A DNA stretch of 64,000 bases, from contig CM069442.1 in NCBI GenBank assembly GCA_035610835.1, forward strand, positions 61,295,431 to 61,359,430, in the 5' to 3' direction. The position numbers were made by a program, and so were the translations under genes. How positions within the stretch are numbered: position 1 is the stretch's first letter; each line of letters opens with the position of its first letter. Positions 11,601 through 26,600 of this stretch are shown one piece after another. The notes under the pieces are model-generated. The model was not told the origin of the DNA. It worked only from the letters and a program-made list of their open reading frames with translations, and did not search any database. The DNA is from Ophiura sarsii. Its lineage: Eukaryota; Echinodermata; Ophiuroidea; Amphilepidida; Ophiuridae.

Positions 11601-14600
11601 CTTTTGAAGACTATGCTATGCAGCAGGATGATGCTCCTGCAACATCAGTTACATTGCAAGTGCCAAAAAATCCATACACAAAGCAAGCCGATTTGTCCAA
11701 CACAAGTCCTACTGTTAACAGTGAAGATATTACAGAGGTGTTCTCTGTCATTGACACTGATTTAAATACTGTCATGCCTGTTGCATCTTTAGAATCCAGT
11801 CAAGGTCATAGTTCAGAACCATTAGCAACTGATATCTTCAGTGACAGACATGATGTCACAATGCAAGATGGGAGTTTACAACCAAGAATCCGTCATAGTT
11901 CAGATTTATCAACAGAAACATGGGTTACGAAAGCAGCCAGTATAACGCAGGATGTTGCTTTGCATGATGGGAGTCCAAATGAGGACAATCCAAATCTATT
12001 AGCAGATCCAAATAGGAGTAGTAGTCTCACATGTGAAGTGTCAACCTCAGCAAGTGACTTAGTTAGTGATATAATGTTACCAGATACCAATACTACGCAA
12101 ACAACACATGAACCATTACACAGTACATCTCAATATGAACCCAACAGTACTTCTCTAACTCTAGATAATTCCACAACCAGTACACCACACAGTTCTAACA
12201 GTGAAAGCCAATTAGTTTTAGATAATAAACAACTTGATCAAAGTACATATGACATGTCCAAACACAGTACTAGGAATGAAAGCAAATCTGTGATAGATGA
12301 TAATAGACTTGATCAAAGACCAACTCAAATGGAAAGTGAATTAGACAAAAGCACAGTGGATACTTCAACAGACAGTTTGACTCAGGGTGAAGATTCTTTG
12401 CTGCTCCAACCTGTCCTGTTGTCACAGGACAATCCTATTGCCAGTTGCACTGGTCCCAGAACTTCGCCAAGCCCAGAAGTGCTTGGAGGTGATGTAAGCT
12501 CTAATACGCCCAACTGGAACCAAGATTTATTGGAACTTGAAACTACTGAGGAGCAATTCCATCCTACCTTTCATGAGTCCAGTATGGAAGCAGACACCAT
12601 TTCACAAGACTCAACATCTATAAGTGACATCTCATCCACATCATCATCTCAGATAAAGGAATATGTGCCTTATAGCCAGTCTAGCAGCTTGCCTATTCCA
12701 ACCACATCCTCAACCCATAGCACAACCAGCTACTCTCGAGGTGCCTTATCACCGCAAGATGCCTCTCCTGTTCGTGTTGGGCCTCCACTTCGCAGGACCA
12801 TGTCTGTTCCATCAGCTTCGACTCTAGCCGGGATGGACCCAGAGACTCTTCGAAGACGTCTGTCAGCTGGTAATAAGAAGAAGAAAAAGAGGAGGAGTAA
12901 AATTGTACAGATCGGTACGTATTGGTAATACTTACAGTATCTTCTTCCTACTATTATAAAACTATACAATACAATGATGATATATGAAGACAGATCAGGA
13001 ATCATGATGTAACAGGATAATCTTTTAACAAGGTCTTTGAGTCCACATTAAAATTCCTTTTGAAGTATTTATTTTGAACATAGGACTAACTGTCTTGCCT
13101 GTCATTACACTGAAGATTTTGAATACTATTTGCTTTATTATTAGTCTTGTCAGGAGTGGAGATGAGCATTTTTTACAAAAGTTTCAAGTTATATCTATGT
13201 AGTTGTGTATATTAATTACCTTTTGACCCTTGACACTTTACAATGATATTCCAGCTCATGAGATTTTGATCCATTACTTAAAAATCAAAATTGCCATTTT
13301 TCCAGGTGAATCACCAATTACCATTGACTCAGAACCAGTTGACACACCATTACAAAATAAAACTGGCACAACTACCGCACACATATCCACCTCTACATCA
13401 TCAGATACTCTTCCGATAGCCAAAACGCCTCCAATCCGATCAAAGTCTTCCCCACCAAGTCAGTCTCTTTCAACACCGTCTTCATCTCCAAGGAAGCAAG
13501 ACTCAACTCCATCTCAAAGACCTTCTCCTTCCCAACAAGGTACTGGAACACCACATGCCAAAACAAGCGATACCAAAGAACAACCTCTAAGAGTTCGAGC
13601 ATGGGAGAATCAGAATAATTCCATGATGTGGCAGACTCCTCCTGGTGGTATTAGTATGCCAAATCAGGGGATGTTTGTTGATCTTTCGTCGTCTGCTCAG
13701 AAACTAAATCTTCCATCGGTGACCGAGTCACTCACAGCAATGAAAGAAAGGTAAGTCATGTTTGTCGTCGCTGTTCTGTCAAAACAGAATGTATTGTTTT
13801 AGCATGTATAAAGTAAAACTGCCCAACAGTTATACTTAAGATGTGTTGCTTTATACCTGTTCAGGGGCAAGAGCACTTACAAGGTTTTGATGTGTTTTGG
13901 CCCTTGAATATGTTTAGAGCAGACTGCCCAAAGGTTATACATAGGAAGTATTACTTTATACATGCTGTCAGGAATGCATATTCAAAACCAATGGCAGTGC
14001 TAAAAGACCATTGGCTTTCATTCAAAACAATGCTGTGTGTTATTGCCATCCCGTGGTTTGGCTTTAAGGGGTGACTCAAGGAAGTCATTTTTTGAATTTT
14101 GTGAGTGCTGTAATCATTGAACTATGACTCAAATGTATATAAAAGTATACATTTTTGGAAAGGAAATGGATCAGAGAATTCAAATTTGGCATCAACTTTG
14201 ACCAAAAATGTTGATTTTTTGAGAAAATCACACACAAATCTTTTTTTCGACCCAACATTTTTAAACAAAGCTAACAAAAATAATTTTGAGTAAAAAATGC
14301 CAAAAATTGCTTGATTATGATATAAAGACACTAACTTAGGGAGGAATTTCTCTTTTTTTAACATCATCTAATATTTTTTTGAAATTTTGACTAAAAAGTG
14401 CCAAAAAAATGGAAAAAATCACTTTCAAAATTGACGCCAAATTTGGATTCTCTGATCCATTTCCTTTCCAAAAATGTATACTTTTATATGCATTTGATTA
14501 ATAGTTCAATAATTACAGCACTCACAAAATTCAAAAAATCAAATCAAAAACTTCCTTGAGTCCCCCCTTAAAATACCGGGGTCTAATAATATTGATGTAA

Positions 14601-17600
14601 CATTATGATGCACATTTTTTTAAATTTTATTAGATGAAAGCCGAATATGTGGCCTTTTAAGCACTATCATTGGTTTTGAATATGCAGGCCTGCAATTTTC
14701 ATGGCGCCCTTGCGAAAAAATTGCCCATTCTTTTTGACTCACCCTATATACTGTAAAAGTGGGAGAAAATGTGCGTGTAATTTTTTTCTCGCTTAGCACA
14801 TTTTGAACAATTTTACTTGTTTTTATTTTCGCGAGTTTGAGCTTCCTTTCATAGACCTACATACAAATTGAATATATTTGTGCATTTTTATTTTTGCGCT
14901 TGCTGATTTTAGCACGATAAGCACCAAAATGTCCACTTTTACAGTATTCTATGGTCAATGTAAATAAATAGTAAGTTATTATTTATCATCAGTCATACAA
15001 AATTCCCCAAAATCTAGGAAGGTGTGAACAATAAATTTTGTAAAAATTGTTTGCATAATCTTGTATTATCTGTAACAGATGGAAACAGTGGTTGAAATTC
15101 CCAAGGAATTCTGTTTTATCAACAGACAGTGATGGAAGTCATCGAGGCATTCAGAATATTACTAAAGTGTTTCTAAAACTTAATAATAATCATAAGAAAA
15201 AGTACTAGAAATACTGATCTGGAAAGTATCAAACAAAATTTAAACATTCTTTAATCCAATTTCAACAACTCCCCCATACCTTAAGTACAGTCACAAAGCG
15301 TTGTTGATTTGAGATAAACCCACTGTTCATATGCAAATTACTAGGATAGCGAACCTTATTTGGAAACCGCAAAATTGTAAACAAACAAAAATGTTCGCAC
15401 AAATTTGTTCATTTTTTCGGCGTATAAATGCATTTCGCCATGAAATCCTTAAAGTTAGCAAATAGCTTTATATACCGAAATGTAGCTATACCCCTGAGGA
15501 AAATATTCTTGGCGAGGGCCATATGTAAAGGTTCACTTCTAAAGCCACAATTTTAGCCGAACCGTCGCTACCTGAGCGCAAGAGAATCGCAATTTTTGCA
15601 TCATCGCGGCGAAACGTGTTCGCTTTGATCTCCAGGACCGTACCAATATTGAAACGGAGGGGTGTGTTTTGATTTTATACAAATATTCTATAAACATGTA
15701 TCAAAATGTGTTGTGTAAATTAAACGCATTCTTGATTTAATTTTTCTCCGAATGTTAAAGGTGGTGTGTGAATAAAATGCTATTTACAAAATATTTTTAA
15801 TTTCACAATTACTTGCGAAATAATTTGTCTTCTCTCATGTTTACCTTTTGTAACCCAGCCCATTCTGAAGTTCGATCGCCCATTTACGGGGAACGGACGA
15901 TGTCCAAATAAGGGCCTAATTATAATAAACGTAAACTTTTTTCTCTCGGTTTTTAAAGAGCAGCTATTTTTTTAATGTCAAATTAAGCCTATTAAAACAA
16001 GTTTTGTACTTGTTTTCATTAATTATCCAAAACGATATTCACATTTGAATGATGTAAATATGTTTGGTCGTTGTTGAACGGGGTTCAACAAGGTCTTCGT
16101 CGTTGTTTATCTTGAATCGACAACGGTAAGACGGGTTTATTTTGCTCGGGCATCTAAAGCTGCCCTCGCAAAATAAACCCGTCTTACCGTTGTCGATTCA
16201 AGATAAACAACTCCGAAACCTTATTGAACCCCTAAATGCTCAGCTGGGATGACGTATTCAAACAAGTTACTGTAAAACACTAAAATTTGCAAAACGCCCC
16301 CTTATGTGGCATTTTTATTTCACTAATTTGAATCAGCTTGCTATGTTAACTTCTGTATAAAATCTTAATAGGCGGCAATTTAGCGAATAGAGGTCCTAGC
16401 GAAATTAAAATGCTTGCGAAATGTTGTTGCTTTACAGTATTGTTTTTTATTCTGAAATATTTAGCTGATAATCTTATTTCAAACAAATTAAGTTTTTAAT
16501 TTCATCCTCAAATTGTGTTAAACATGCATGCATCTATAAACTAATATAAACTATAAAGTTATTTAATGGAACATTCCACACACATTTGCGCTCACTACAA
16601 ATCGCTTCAATTCTGTAAGAATGTACATTTGTAAAACTGGCTTTATTTGCATGGTGTGGATTCATACATCCATTGTAACCACACAGGGATAATAGGTTGA
16701 CACTTCTGTGTCTGTCGTGCACGGTATGTACTTTCCCCTACTACAGATGGTTCAATGAAAGTAATGTCTAAAGGTCGGCTATTAATCTAAAAATAGTTTT
16801 GTTGTCTATATTTAATTATTGATGTGGTGTTTGTTTTGTTGAGGTTTTTTTGTCCTCCACCAGCCACTCATTTATGAAACTTGAACAAGTTTTTTTGTTG
16901 TTGTGTGTTTGTGTTTGTTGTTTTTAGTTGTTGTTTTCTTCTTTTTATTTGGGGGTGGGGGTGGTCTAAAATCCTGACATTATAAATTGTTATAAAGTTT
17001 GCCCTTAGAGTTTTGTTACTGCTTTTTGACTATTGTAAAAGATTAACTAAGTAAAAAGAGTTTAATATATTTGCCATCTTGTTGAAAAGCCTTATAAATT
17101 ATCGCATTTAACAATCCTTATCATTTCTCCATAATTTGTTTCAAAGTATTGTGAGTAGCTTATGCATATCTATGGGACTGTGTTACTTTATCCCATTGAG
17201 ATATTACATGTATTAATTGTTATGTGTACTATAATGTACAGGGAGATAGCTGTTGCAAAGGTTGGCTGTATTAAATGTTAGTGAGCAGGTGTTCAGAGTT
17301 GCATGGAGCAGTTGTGGATATTACATTTAGCAGTATTACCAAATCTACATTGAAGTAGTCTAGTTGGGCTACAATTGAAAATAAAAAGGACCTCTAAGGC
17401 GGGGAAAAAATCCTGTTGGCAAATGGACCCCTCAGGTGTGGGGTTTTTTTTGCAAAAAATCATCGATAATTTTGGTGAATTTAGACAATTTTCAAAAATG
17501 TTCAAAACATTACAAATTTTTTCAACCATTCCAAATCTATTTCATTAAAAAAAATCTTAATGTTGTTGAAATTGATTTAAAAATGGGTCGTTTGGGCCTG

Positions 17601-20600
17601 TAGAATAGAGTTTGGTGTGGGTTTAGTCGCCTAAATATTTTTGGCAGGTTTTTAAATTTCTTAAATCACTTAGTATACCAGCCAGAGTATTTGCAGGCTG
17701 CACCATGTCTTAATGTTCAATAAAATTATGAGCAGATGACACATTTACAAAACCAGAACCAATTGTTAAGAATCCAATGGGCTACTTCTCCCCATATATT
17801 TGGGCTATTTGAACCAATAGTATTATTGGAAACACTGACTGACTACCAATTTTGAAGCTAGATGCTACCATAACTGTCGTGTCTATTATCATTGCACCTC
17901 TGTTGCATTGAAACTCACTTGGATATAAACATGTGGTCGAAGAAGAAGAAAAGACAGTAAGAGCTAGTTATTTTGTATAGCAATTGACATCAAGACCCAC
18001 CTGGCTATAGACCCACCTGGGTATTCATGTTGATCATTTAATAGTATTTTGTACCATCATAGCTGTTAGACCCACTAGGTTTTAGCCATGCTGTTGGTTA
18101 GATAACTTCCATCTAGGCGGCTATGATTTATATTCCGTAATTGCACCATCTACGGCAGGGGTGGGCAACCTACGGCCCACGGGCCGCATGCAGCCCGCCA
18201 GTGGTTTTTGTGGCGAGATGTCTCAAGAAAAAGAGAGAAAAAAATCAATCTAATGTACATCAACACAAAAAAACAAGCTAGCTGCTTAGTATTTATTGGC
18301 ACAAATTATTTTCCTCAACGTGCGTATACATCTATTTTCCCCATTAATTGTCATCTGTACTGTATTGAGATTACTTTTTTGTGAAGATCGATTATTAAGC
18401 ACACACCTATTGCTTGAAAGTCTTCGGAATCAAAGGTTTGAAATCAACAGCATGTCATTGCTAGAAAATTTGGTGAGGTGCGGCCCAGATAATTTTTCAC
18501 GCCTTATATCTATTTATTTATGTACATGGAATTTCATTAAAATGATGCACATTTTGCACATTTTGCTTCATCACCAATAGGGAACATAATGTTTCCCCTA
18601 TGACCTCATATTTTTGTACAATCCTTTGCACTCACTGAATGTTTCCTTGTTAATGCTGCCTTGAGGTCAGAGTCTGCTTTATCTCATCGTATTGGACACT
18701 TTATGAAATGCAATGTTACCATAATTGTTTAAGTAGGCCAATTTTTAGACCAAAAAGTTTGCTTAAAAAAATGACATCTGTATCCAATTGAAACCAATGA
18801 CTTAGTATTTGTGTACCATTTTAACCCTAATTTGGGCTACTATCTTTTATTTTGGCAACACTGCTAAGATGGCAGGAAACTTAGCAATTTTGTGGGGGTA
18901 TCAACCAAGGAAGTTGCCATTGACTCAATCAGGTCTGGGTTTTGTCACAATGTCAGATTTGTGTTGTTAATGCAATAGTCAGATGAGACAATGATGCCAC
19001 CTGCCTAACCTTCAACTTGATTTATATTTTTACATATTATAAATCATTCTTGTGGGAGTGACAATTTTCAGTTTACCTGTTGTAAAGTTGACCATAAAAG
19101 CTGACATTATTGCATTAATTCAGAACTAAGGCAAAGATGCATCACGGTTACACTTCATACAATAAATATATACAGATATAAGCCACATTTTAGGCAACAG
19201 TGTATGTAAATACATGTGTGAAGAGTAGGGGGTCAAGTTATCATCTGATGGTTGCATAGAGGGTTAAGTTCTTGGCCCAAGTCTGGAAATTGATCACTTT
19301 TGAATTATGTATTTATAGTAAATGCATACACTTGTTAATCCTCATGGATAGCGACAGGTAATGGTATGTTGTTTTTTCCTTGTTGTAAATTTGATTTTGG
19401 TAATGTAAATTAGGCAATATTATACCAAATTGAATGTATGACCGACTAGTGTTTGAATCAATCCAGGAAGTGACTTGCTTTGATGTCACATTTAAGAGGC
19501 TTTTAACCTAGAAATGGTTATACCGTTAATGTATCTTAAATGTATTGTTACTCTTATGAAAGTGATAGCAATTGATATTACATGTTACATGACATGGTTT
19601 CAATTGAAGTCGGTGCATGCTGATAGTGATAGGCTGATGGTAGTGTTATATTGAGTAAGTTCATCATCTTGAAATTGATTCTATGGAGATCAAATAACGT
19701 ATATGAATGAGCACTTCAATACTATTCAACATGTTTAAAGGAAAAGGAACTACACGCTTAAAATAATACCAATATTATAAGAATAGCTAGGGATCGTATT
19801 CCATATATTTTGTAACTTGGCAATGAAATGTGGACATTTTGCCAACTAAATCATAGGCCTCCATAGGTTTTACTGTTATTGTTATTTCAAATCTGCAATA
19901 TTATTAAGACATACAAGAGTGTGATCAGAAATGTTATTGAATTTACTGTTTTGGGCACAGAGATTAAGCGTAAGTTTCCTTTGGTTCCTTTTTAAAACAC
20001 TTGTTGACTCCTAATCAAAAGAAGCCAAGTTGTGTTAAGTCAATTTCACATTGCAATAATATTCTTCCATTGTAACTGTTTCCCACAGCCTCTCCTCCAC
20101 ATTGACCAATGCCAAGTCATTCCTACTCAACAAGATGGATTCAAAAGAGGAATTACTCCACCACTCCACATCTTCTCCGTTGTTCAACTACTTCCCCGAG
20201 GAGGATCGGATACGAGTGGATCGCCTTCAATCACTGATACAGGTTGGCAAAGAGCAGAAAGTACACCCGGCTGCCAGGGAACTTGTTGCAGTAACTAGTA
20301 CTACTAGGTATGAAGTTTCAGTCCAATTGGGACATGTTTGACTATAGATCAGGTTACACAGGCCAATTTCAAGTAACACATTTTTTATCTAGTCCAATAT
20401 CAACATGTGGTTATTCTTGTACTGCACTTCACACATTATTGTAATATCCCATTCCATTCTTTTTTGTCTTTTCTCAACCAATATAATTGAATGCCTCTTT
20501 TTAAATCTGTTCAAATTGCCTAATACCATACCCCGCCCTGTGTGAGATGTAGTCATGCACTTATAAAACTCGCCCATTGCTTTTGTGTTTGATTTCGATC

Positions 20601-23600
20601 GCGACAGGAGCATGCGCAGATGCGATTTTTGTGTACATGTTCATCCCCGCTACACGCCCGTACACTTCCCCGTACACCCCCTTGCATAGCCGGGCACCGT
20701 TTTTTCTCAAATGGTGCCTGAATATTGCTGTTGCTGTGTACCTAAATACATGTGCTGTCTGTTGAATTTGGAACCAACGTTTAATTTGAACTGTCTATTT
20801 TCAATAAAAAAATACTCCAATTCGGGAAAAAACTCACAAAAGCTCACAGACAACAAATAAGCACATCATTTTACTCGACCTAGAATTTCAAACTTACAAA
20901 TTTGGAGTTCCGAAAATATCGGAAGAAGATTTTTGAAAATTCTGTTACTCTCGACTGGCTTGACCAATTTTGATCCGGTAAAAAGTATGTTGATATATCG
21001 ATTTGCGCCAATACAGAAAAACTGACACTGGGGCAATCATTGGCTAGCAAAATCTTCTGCGCAGCTGTACAATGTACGAAGTCAATTTACCAGTGAATCA
21101 ATTTGGAATTTTCCGCTGACATCGGGAAAACCCTGATGATGCGAGTGACGTCATTTAATGAGCAGCGCCCTTCACGAATTAGCTCATTAGCATAATTTAT
21201 GTCCGTGAAATGTATCACACAGTTTGATAAGTGTCATGCCTATCTAGATAACTTTACATCACATACGGTGGAGGCTATAAGTCTGCTCACAATGCCACAC
21301 AGCTTATATATCAACCTTATGCATTTTTCCTTGCCACATTAATCTAAAATAATTTGTGTTGACTCCATAATTTAATACATTTTCCTGGAATCCACCATTC
21401 TTTCAGATGTTAATAATTTTTATGTTAATGGATTTACTTGTATAGATGAAAGCATATTATGCAGGACAAGTCTATGTATCACCTCTTTGAAACTATTCCC
21501 TGTATCTTGTTAAAGAAGTCTCGATTAAATGAACCCTCAATGTGCATAGCTATATTCACACCATCTTAATAGTTATTGCAATATGTTCTTAGTATTTTCC
21601 TATATCTACCCTCTTTCTACAGATCTAAGTTGGAAGAGCCAGCCATCCTCTACAGTCCACATGAATCCAAAAAGGTTCTTGAGGAATGGGTTCAACATCT
21701 CCATGCAGCTGTGCATGAGTTATACACAGAGCACCCTCAGCCTAAAATTGAAGTAGGAGATACGGATGACTCGCCCGGCACGCCAGCTGATGTAGAGGAC
21801 CAGACCAATCATGAAGTCACCCAGGAAGCTCATAGTGAAATGCAGGAAGAAATATCTAAAGATGGAGATACAAGTGTAGAAGAACCCTCTGAAACTGAGA
21901 GTGTTGCTGATATTAAAGGATCTTCCCTAGATACAGTTACCACAACAACTGATGTGCATACATCCCCGAGGATGACAACAACGGTAACAAGTGCAGAGCA
22001 GCATTCTGATAAATTGCCATCCCCACCCAAAGGTCGTTTGGACTCTGCTTTTGGCTTTCTTGAAAGACTCGGCTCAGGTTCACATTCTATGGCCATATTT
22101 GACGATGACAAGAAGCTTAAGGCACAGGGTAGTAATAAATCTCCCAAGGAGATGGAGTCAGTCCAAAATGATGTTTTAAAAATGGATGAGGTACCGGATC
22201 TGTCTCCTACCACTACCAGTCATGATCCTAACCATTCTGTGTCATCTGAACTGAATAGTAATACAACACCTTCAAAGGACCTTGAGACGAGGCCCCTGAG
22301 ATCACAGAGTGATACAGAACTGGCTCAGTCCTGCTACACATCTGATGAAGTAATGGACAGGCAGGAGTACTGTGTCAATGACCCCTTCCAGTTTCCCTCA
22401 GAAATACACCAAGAAATAGGAGAACTGGCTTTGATGTGCTTTGAAATGGGAGTTTATGGGAATCTCAGGATGGATTCAGTTGGTGCTAGTGATCAGCCAA
22501 TGAACAATCAAACCGAGTCAAGTAAGACACAGATTTTCAAAGTTGGTGAACTGGAAGTTGAGGGTGATAAAGGTGAGCTTGACAGTGGAGATAGTAACAG
22601 CCAATCAGGAAGCCCCTTTTGTGTACCCAACCACCTACTGCCGCCATCTTCCACCAATGAACAGGCTGAAAGTGACATACAGATTGACAATGAGGACTTG
22701 TCAACCATTGTCATGGAAACTGATGAAGATAAAGTGGCTGCAACATTTATTAAAGAATATTTTCATTTCCTGGATGTTATAAAGCTTCGGGAAGTGCTGA
22801 GTTTGAGAGAAGACCACAGGGAGCTGTCATTTCAGGCTATAATAAGATGTCTGGATAGTAAGTCACTGTACATTAGGGTTAAGGTTGCTTTTATGTTTTA
22901 TGGCCGATCGACTATAATAGTTATAGGCAGTTCCATATTGGTGAGAAATATATAGTTTTATCACTTCGCACACAAAAGTAATCCATGCGTATGTGTAGGA
23001 TAGTTGTATATGTACTCATTGAGCAGCATGCATATGATGCACAGTGCGATGGTGTTTGAACCAATGTTTGGCACAAAAAGTTGTTTGTTTGCCCTCCGCG
23101 ACTGACCAAAAAAAACATGAACATCTGGGGTGGGTTTTTTCCCCAAGCAACTTGAATAATTGAACAAACCATTTAAGGGAGGAGTCGAGGAAGTTTTTGA
23201 CTTGATTTTTTGAATTTTGTGAGTGCTGTAATTATTGAACTATTAATCAAATGCATATACAAGTATACATTTTTAGAAAGGAAATGGATCAGAGAATCCA
23301 AATTTTGTGTCAATTTTGAATATTTTTGAAAAACTTTGACCAAAAAGCGCCAAAAAAGTGATTTTCACCTTTTTAGCGCTTTTTGGTCACAATTGTTGTT
23401 ACCTTATTAAAAAAGAATGTTGGCACTGGCATGGCAAATACTGTGCCTATGATCGGTGTTATTCCTTCTGAGGTTATTCAAGTCTGTTTTTCAAAAGTAT
23501 GCAAATCTTTTCTTCTTTTTCCAGAAAAATATAAAGATCACACAGTCATAAAGAAGATAGAAGAGACAAAGGTTGACCTTGGGATAGATCATCTGAAAAC

Positions 23601-26600
23601 TGTAGCCCAAAAATCACCGGGCCTTGAACTGTGCTTAGCTATCAGGTAAGAGGAGTTACTGTGAATGAGCAAAGTATTTAATTTACGCGAATTTCGCTAG
23701 GACCCTAAATTCACGAATTTTACAAGGACCTTAAATTCACAAAATTAAATCCCCACAAAATAAACCATTGTAAAAGCTTAAAATCCGAGTCAAATTTTGG
23801 ACAAGAGAATTTAAATCCTCGTGAAAATGTTGGCTTTCGGTTATTCGTGAAATAAAAGACCCGCAAATTTTAAGTGTTTTACAGTACTTTAAAAGGGGTG
23901 AACTAGATCTGCGCAATCCTGAAAAGCAGAAAAACTTTGCCATGTCTTGTTTTGTGACCCGTTGTACTATGGAATAAAGTTTTAGTTGTGAAGCTATCAG
24001 TGGAGTATTGATCAAAGTGGAATAGTGGATGTGCTATTGACTGGCTCTGAAAGTGCCTAGCGTTGCAGCGAGCGATAATCTTGGGATCAGTGATAAATAT
24101 GAGTTGCAGGAGAAGGTGGTTCCGGTGATGCCATTTTGGATGAAAATGACTGGTTTTTTAGCATATTTGATGCAAATGAGCCAGTTATGTAAGTTAGAAA
24201 TTCTTATTGAGTTAAGAGATTTGTCCATGTTGAAAGTATTTTCTTAAGATAGTTCTTTTATACAATTGGTTTATATTATATGAAAAATAGGCATAGGGTG
24301 TATTAGGTAATTTGCTAATTGTAATTGGAAATATCAATATTGCAGACATAATTTGTGACTGTAAAAAGAGAGATAGTGACTCTCAATATAATGTAGTCTA
24401 ATTATTGAACACATAAAACATATATATGCCCTGTGTGCCACCCTACAATCCTTTGCCAATTTCAAAATATAATATATCAACATAATTTTCTTTTCTTTAC
24501 CATATCTGAAGAATTTACCATAATTCTTGTGAGCTGGGGATACAGTACATGACACAGATTCATCCAAGACTGAAACCATGGGAAGCCTTGCACATCATAT
24601 CTGCATCTAGTAAGGGCAAAGCAGCCTGTTGCAGAGATTACTTGTCTTTTGTATCAGGCATATTGGATATGACACAAGCTGACAATAGGTAAGAGCTACA
24701 CATACAGGTTGTTCTCCCTACAGTAGGTAACTTATAGATGGATACCCATTCTCCATATTCCAAGCAGGGTCAGAAATTTGATGAGAATCAGAGAATCCAG
24801 TCTCGCCAGTAAAGTTCCGAGAATCCAAGTTGATTCTCATAAAACGCACTATTTGAATGGAAAAGAATCTGTAGATACTCGCAAAATCCTTTTCAAGAAT
24901 CTAAATGGATTCTCACAACATTTGACGAACTTCTGACCCTGCTAAGGAATAAACTGTCACAAAGGACCCATGTCTCTGAGTAGCCTTGATTGGAGGACTG
25001 ATAAAATGTGTACACAGTAGACTAAAATAATGGCTACAGTGGACTGCTGTAAATAGTGCCGGAAGATTGGTTATCATTGCCCAGCTTAATTTGATGACCA
25101 CCGGCATTGACAAAGGCATAAGGAGTTGAACTGGTGCCTTGATTCAGTTACATTTTGGTGCATCAAGATGAGGTTATGTGACTTGAAATACAGAACCATC
25201 ATGATACTTTATTCAGCTCCAAATCGGCAAGACTCCTAATAGCAACCAGAATGCAACAGGTGTTTTTGTGCATCAAATGCATGATGCATGTGTATATTAA
25301 AATTGCAGCCATAAGGCAACAACAACAAAAACCTACCCTGTTGTATAGGCCCAACGGACCCATTTTCATGTGCAAATGAATAAATACGAACTCTTAATAA
25401 TAGGGGAGGGAAACCAGACCGATCGACCTATCCTGAGAGGTCTCGTTTGCTTGTACAACAGAGTTTTATTTTTTCATTGCCTAAGCTTATTAAAATTACT
25501 GATGTGTGTTTGAAGAGATAAAATAAACATATATTTCTTGCCAATTTGGAACTACTAAATATGATCTCATTTAATTTCTATTGCAGGGTTACATTGTTAT
25601 CAAGTATCTGTAAAGAGACAACAATCAGACTACAACTCTTCCAGTTTGCGCTATCCCATAATTCACATGTAAAATATGATCTCATTTAACTTCTATTGCA
25701 GGGATACATTGTTATCAAGTATCTGCAAAGAGACAACAATCAGACTACAACTCCTCCAATTTGTGCTATTCCATAATGCACATGTAAAATATGATCTCAT
25801 TTAATTTTTTATTGCAGGGATACATTGTTATCAAGTATCTGTAAAGAGACAACAATCAGAATACAACTCCTCCAATTTGCACTATCCCATAATGCACATG
25901 GAAAAGAGGATCTGTTCTGCTCTTGTGGAATTATGCCAAGGTAAATCTCTATACAAATATTGAATACACAAAATATGTAGTATGATGGTTTAATTTAGAA
26001 CTTTTAGGAAGGGTGAAATTATTGGCACAATGTCGTGAACACACAACAGTCCATACAGGACACAGGGTGAGTCAAAAGATTCAGGTCACATTTTCTGGGA
26101 AAAATTCATAATTGATTGTAAGACTAGAAACATACTTCATAGTCTTCAAACTTGGTGAAGTTTCCAATCCAATATCCAATTCCACTCCATAATTACAACA
26201 TATTTAGGGTAAAGCACAAAACAAAGTGTTCCACGGATATACATATGAATGTTAGTTACCAAGTTGGTGCATGTTACCACTACTACAGAATTACTTACAA
26301 CAAACACAACAAACTTTTGTTGACATTTTATTAAATGACCACCCAACATGTCTGTCAAATGAGTCTGATGGTGATTGTATGTAGGCCTATGAGTTATTTG
26401 TGATGATATAGTCTGCAAATAGAATACAAAAACCATGGACATAGAATTCCAAAGTAAACACGATGAACAAAATAGAAGGTGTTCTATAGTTCAGCTAAAA
26501 TCTTTTATAAAAATGTAACTGTTTTTGTTTGGAGGGTTTTTTTCTTCTCAAAACAATGTTAAAAACTTAAAAAGAAATATCAAATTCTAGGTCAGTGAGG

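Noticed and set aside
13841..14074. 77-residue plus-strand frame after HPS5 exon 7
   Set aside because: No splice sites or similarity. It is intron sequence containing a tandem-like duplication (CAAAGGTTATACATA against CAACAGTTATACTTA) and the start of a MITE.
23383..23524. Upstream extension of HPS5 exon 10 (GMANTVPMIGVIPSEVIQV...)
   Set aside because: The frame is open and faintly recalls SILPSDIIQL of vertebrate HPS5, but that segment aligns far better with exon 11 (HPRLKPWEALHII). The frame starts inside a MITE, and TTCTTTTTCCAG at 23524 is a strong acceptor.
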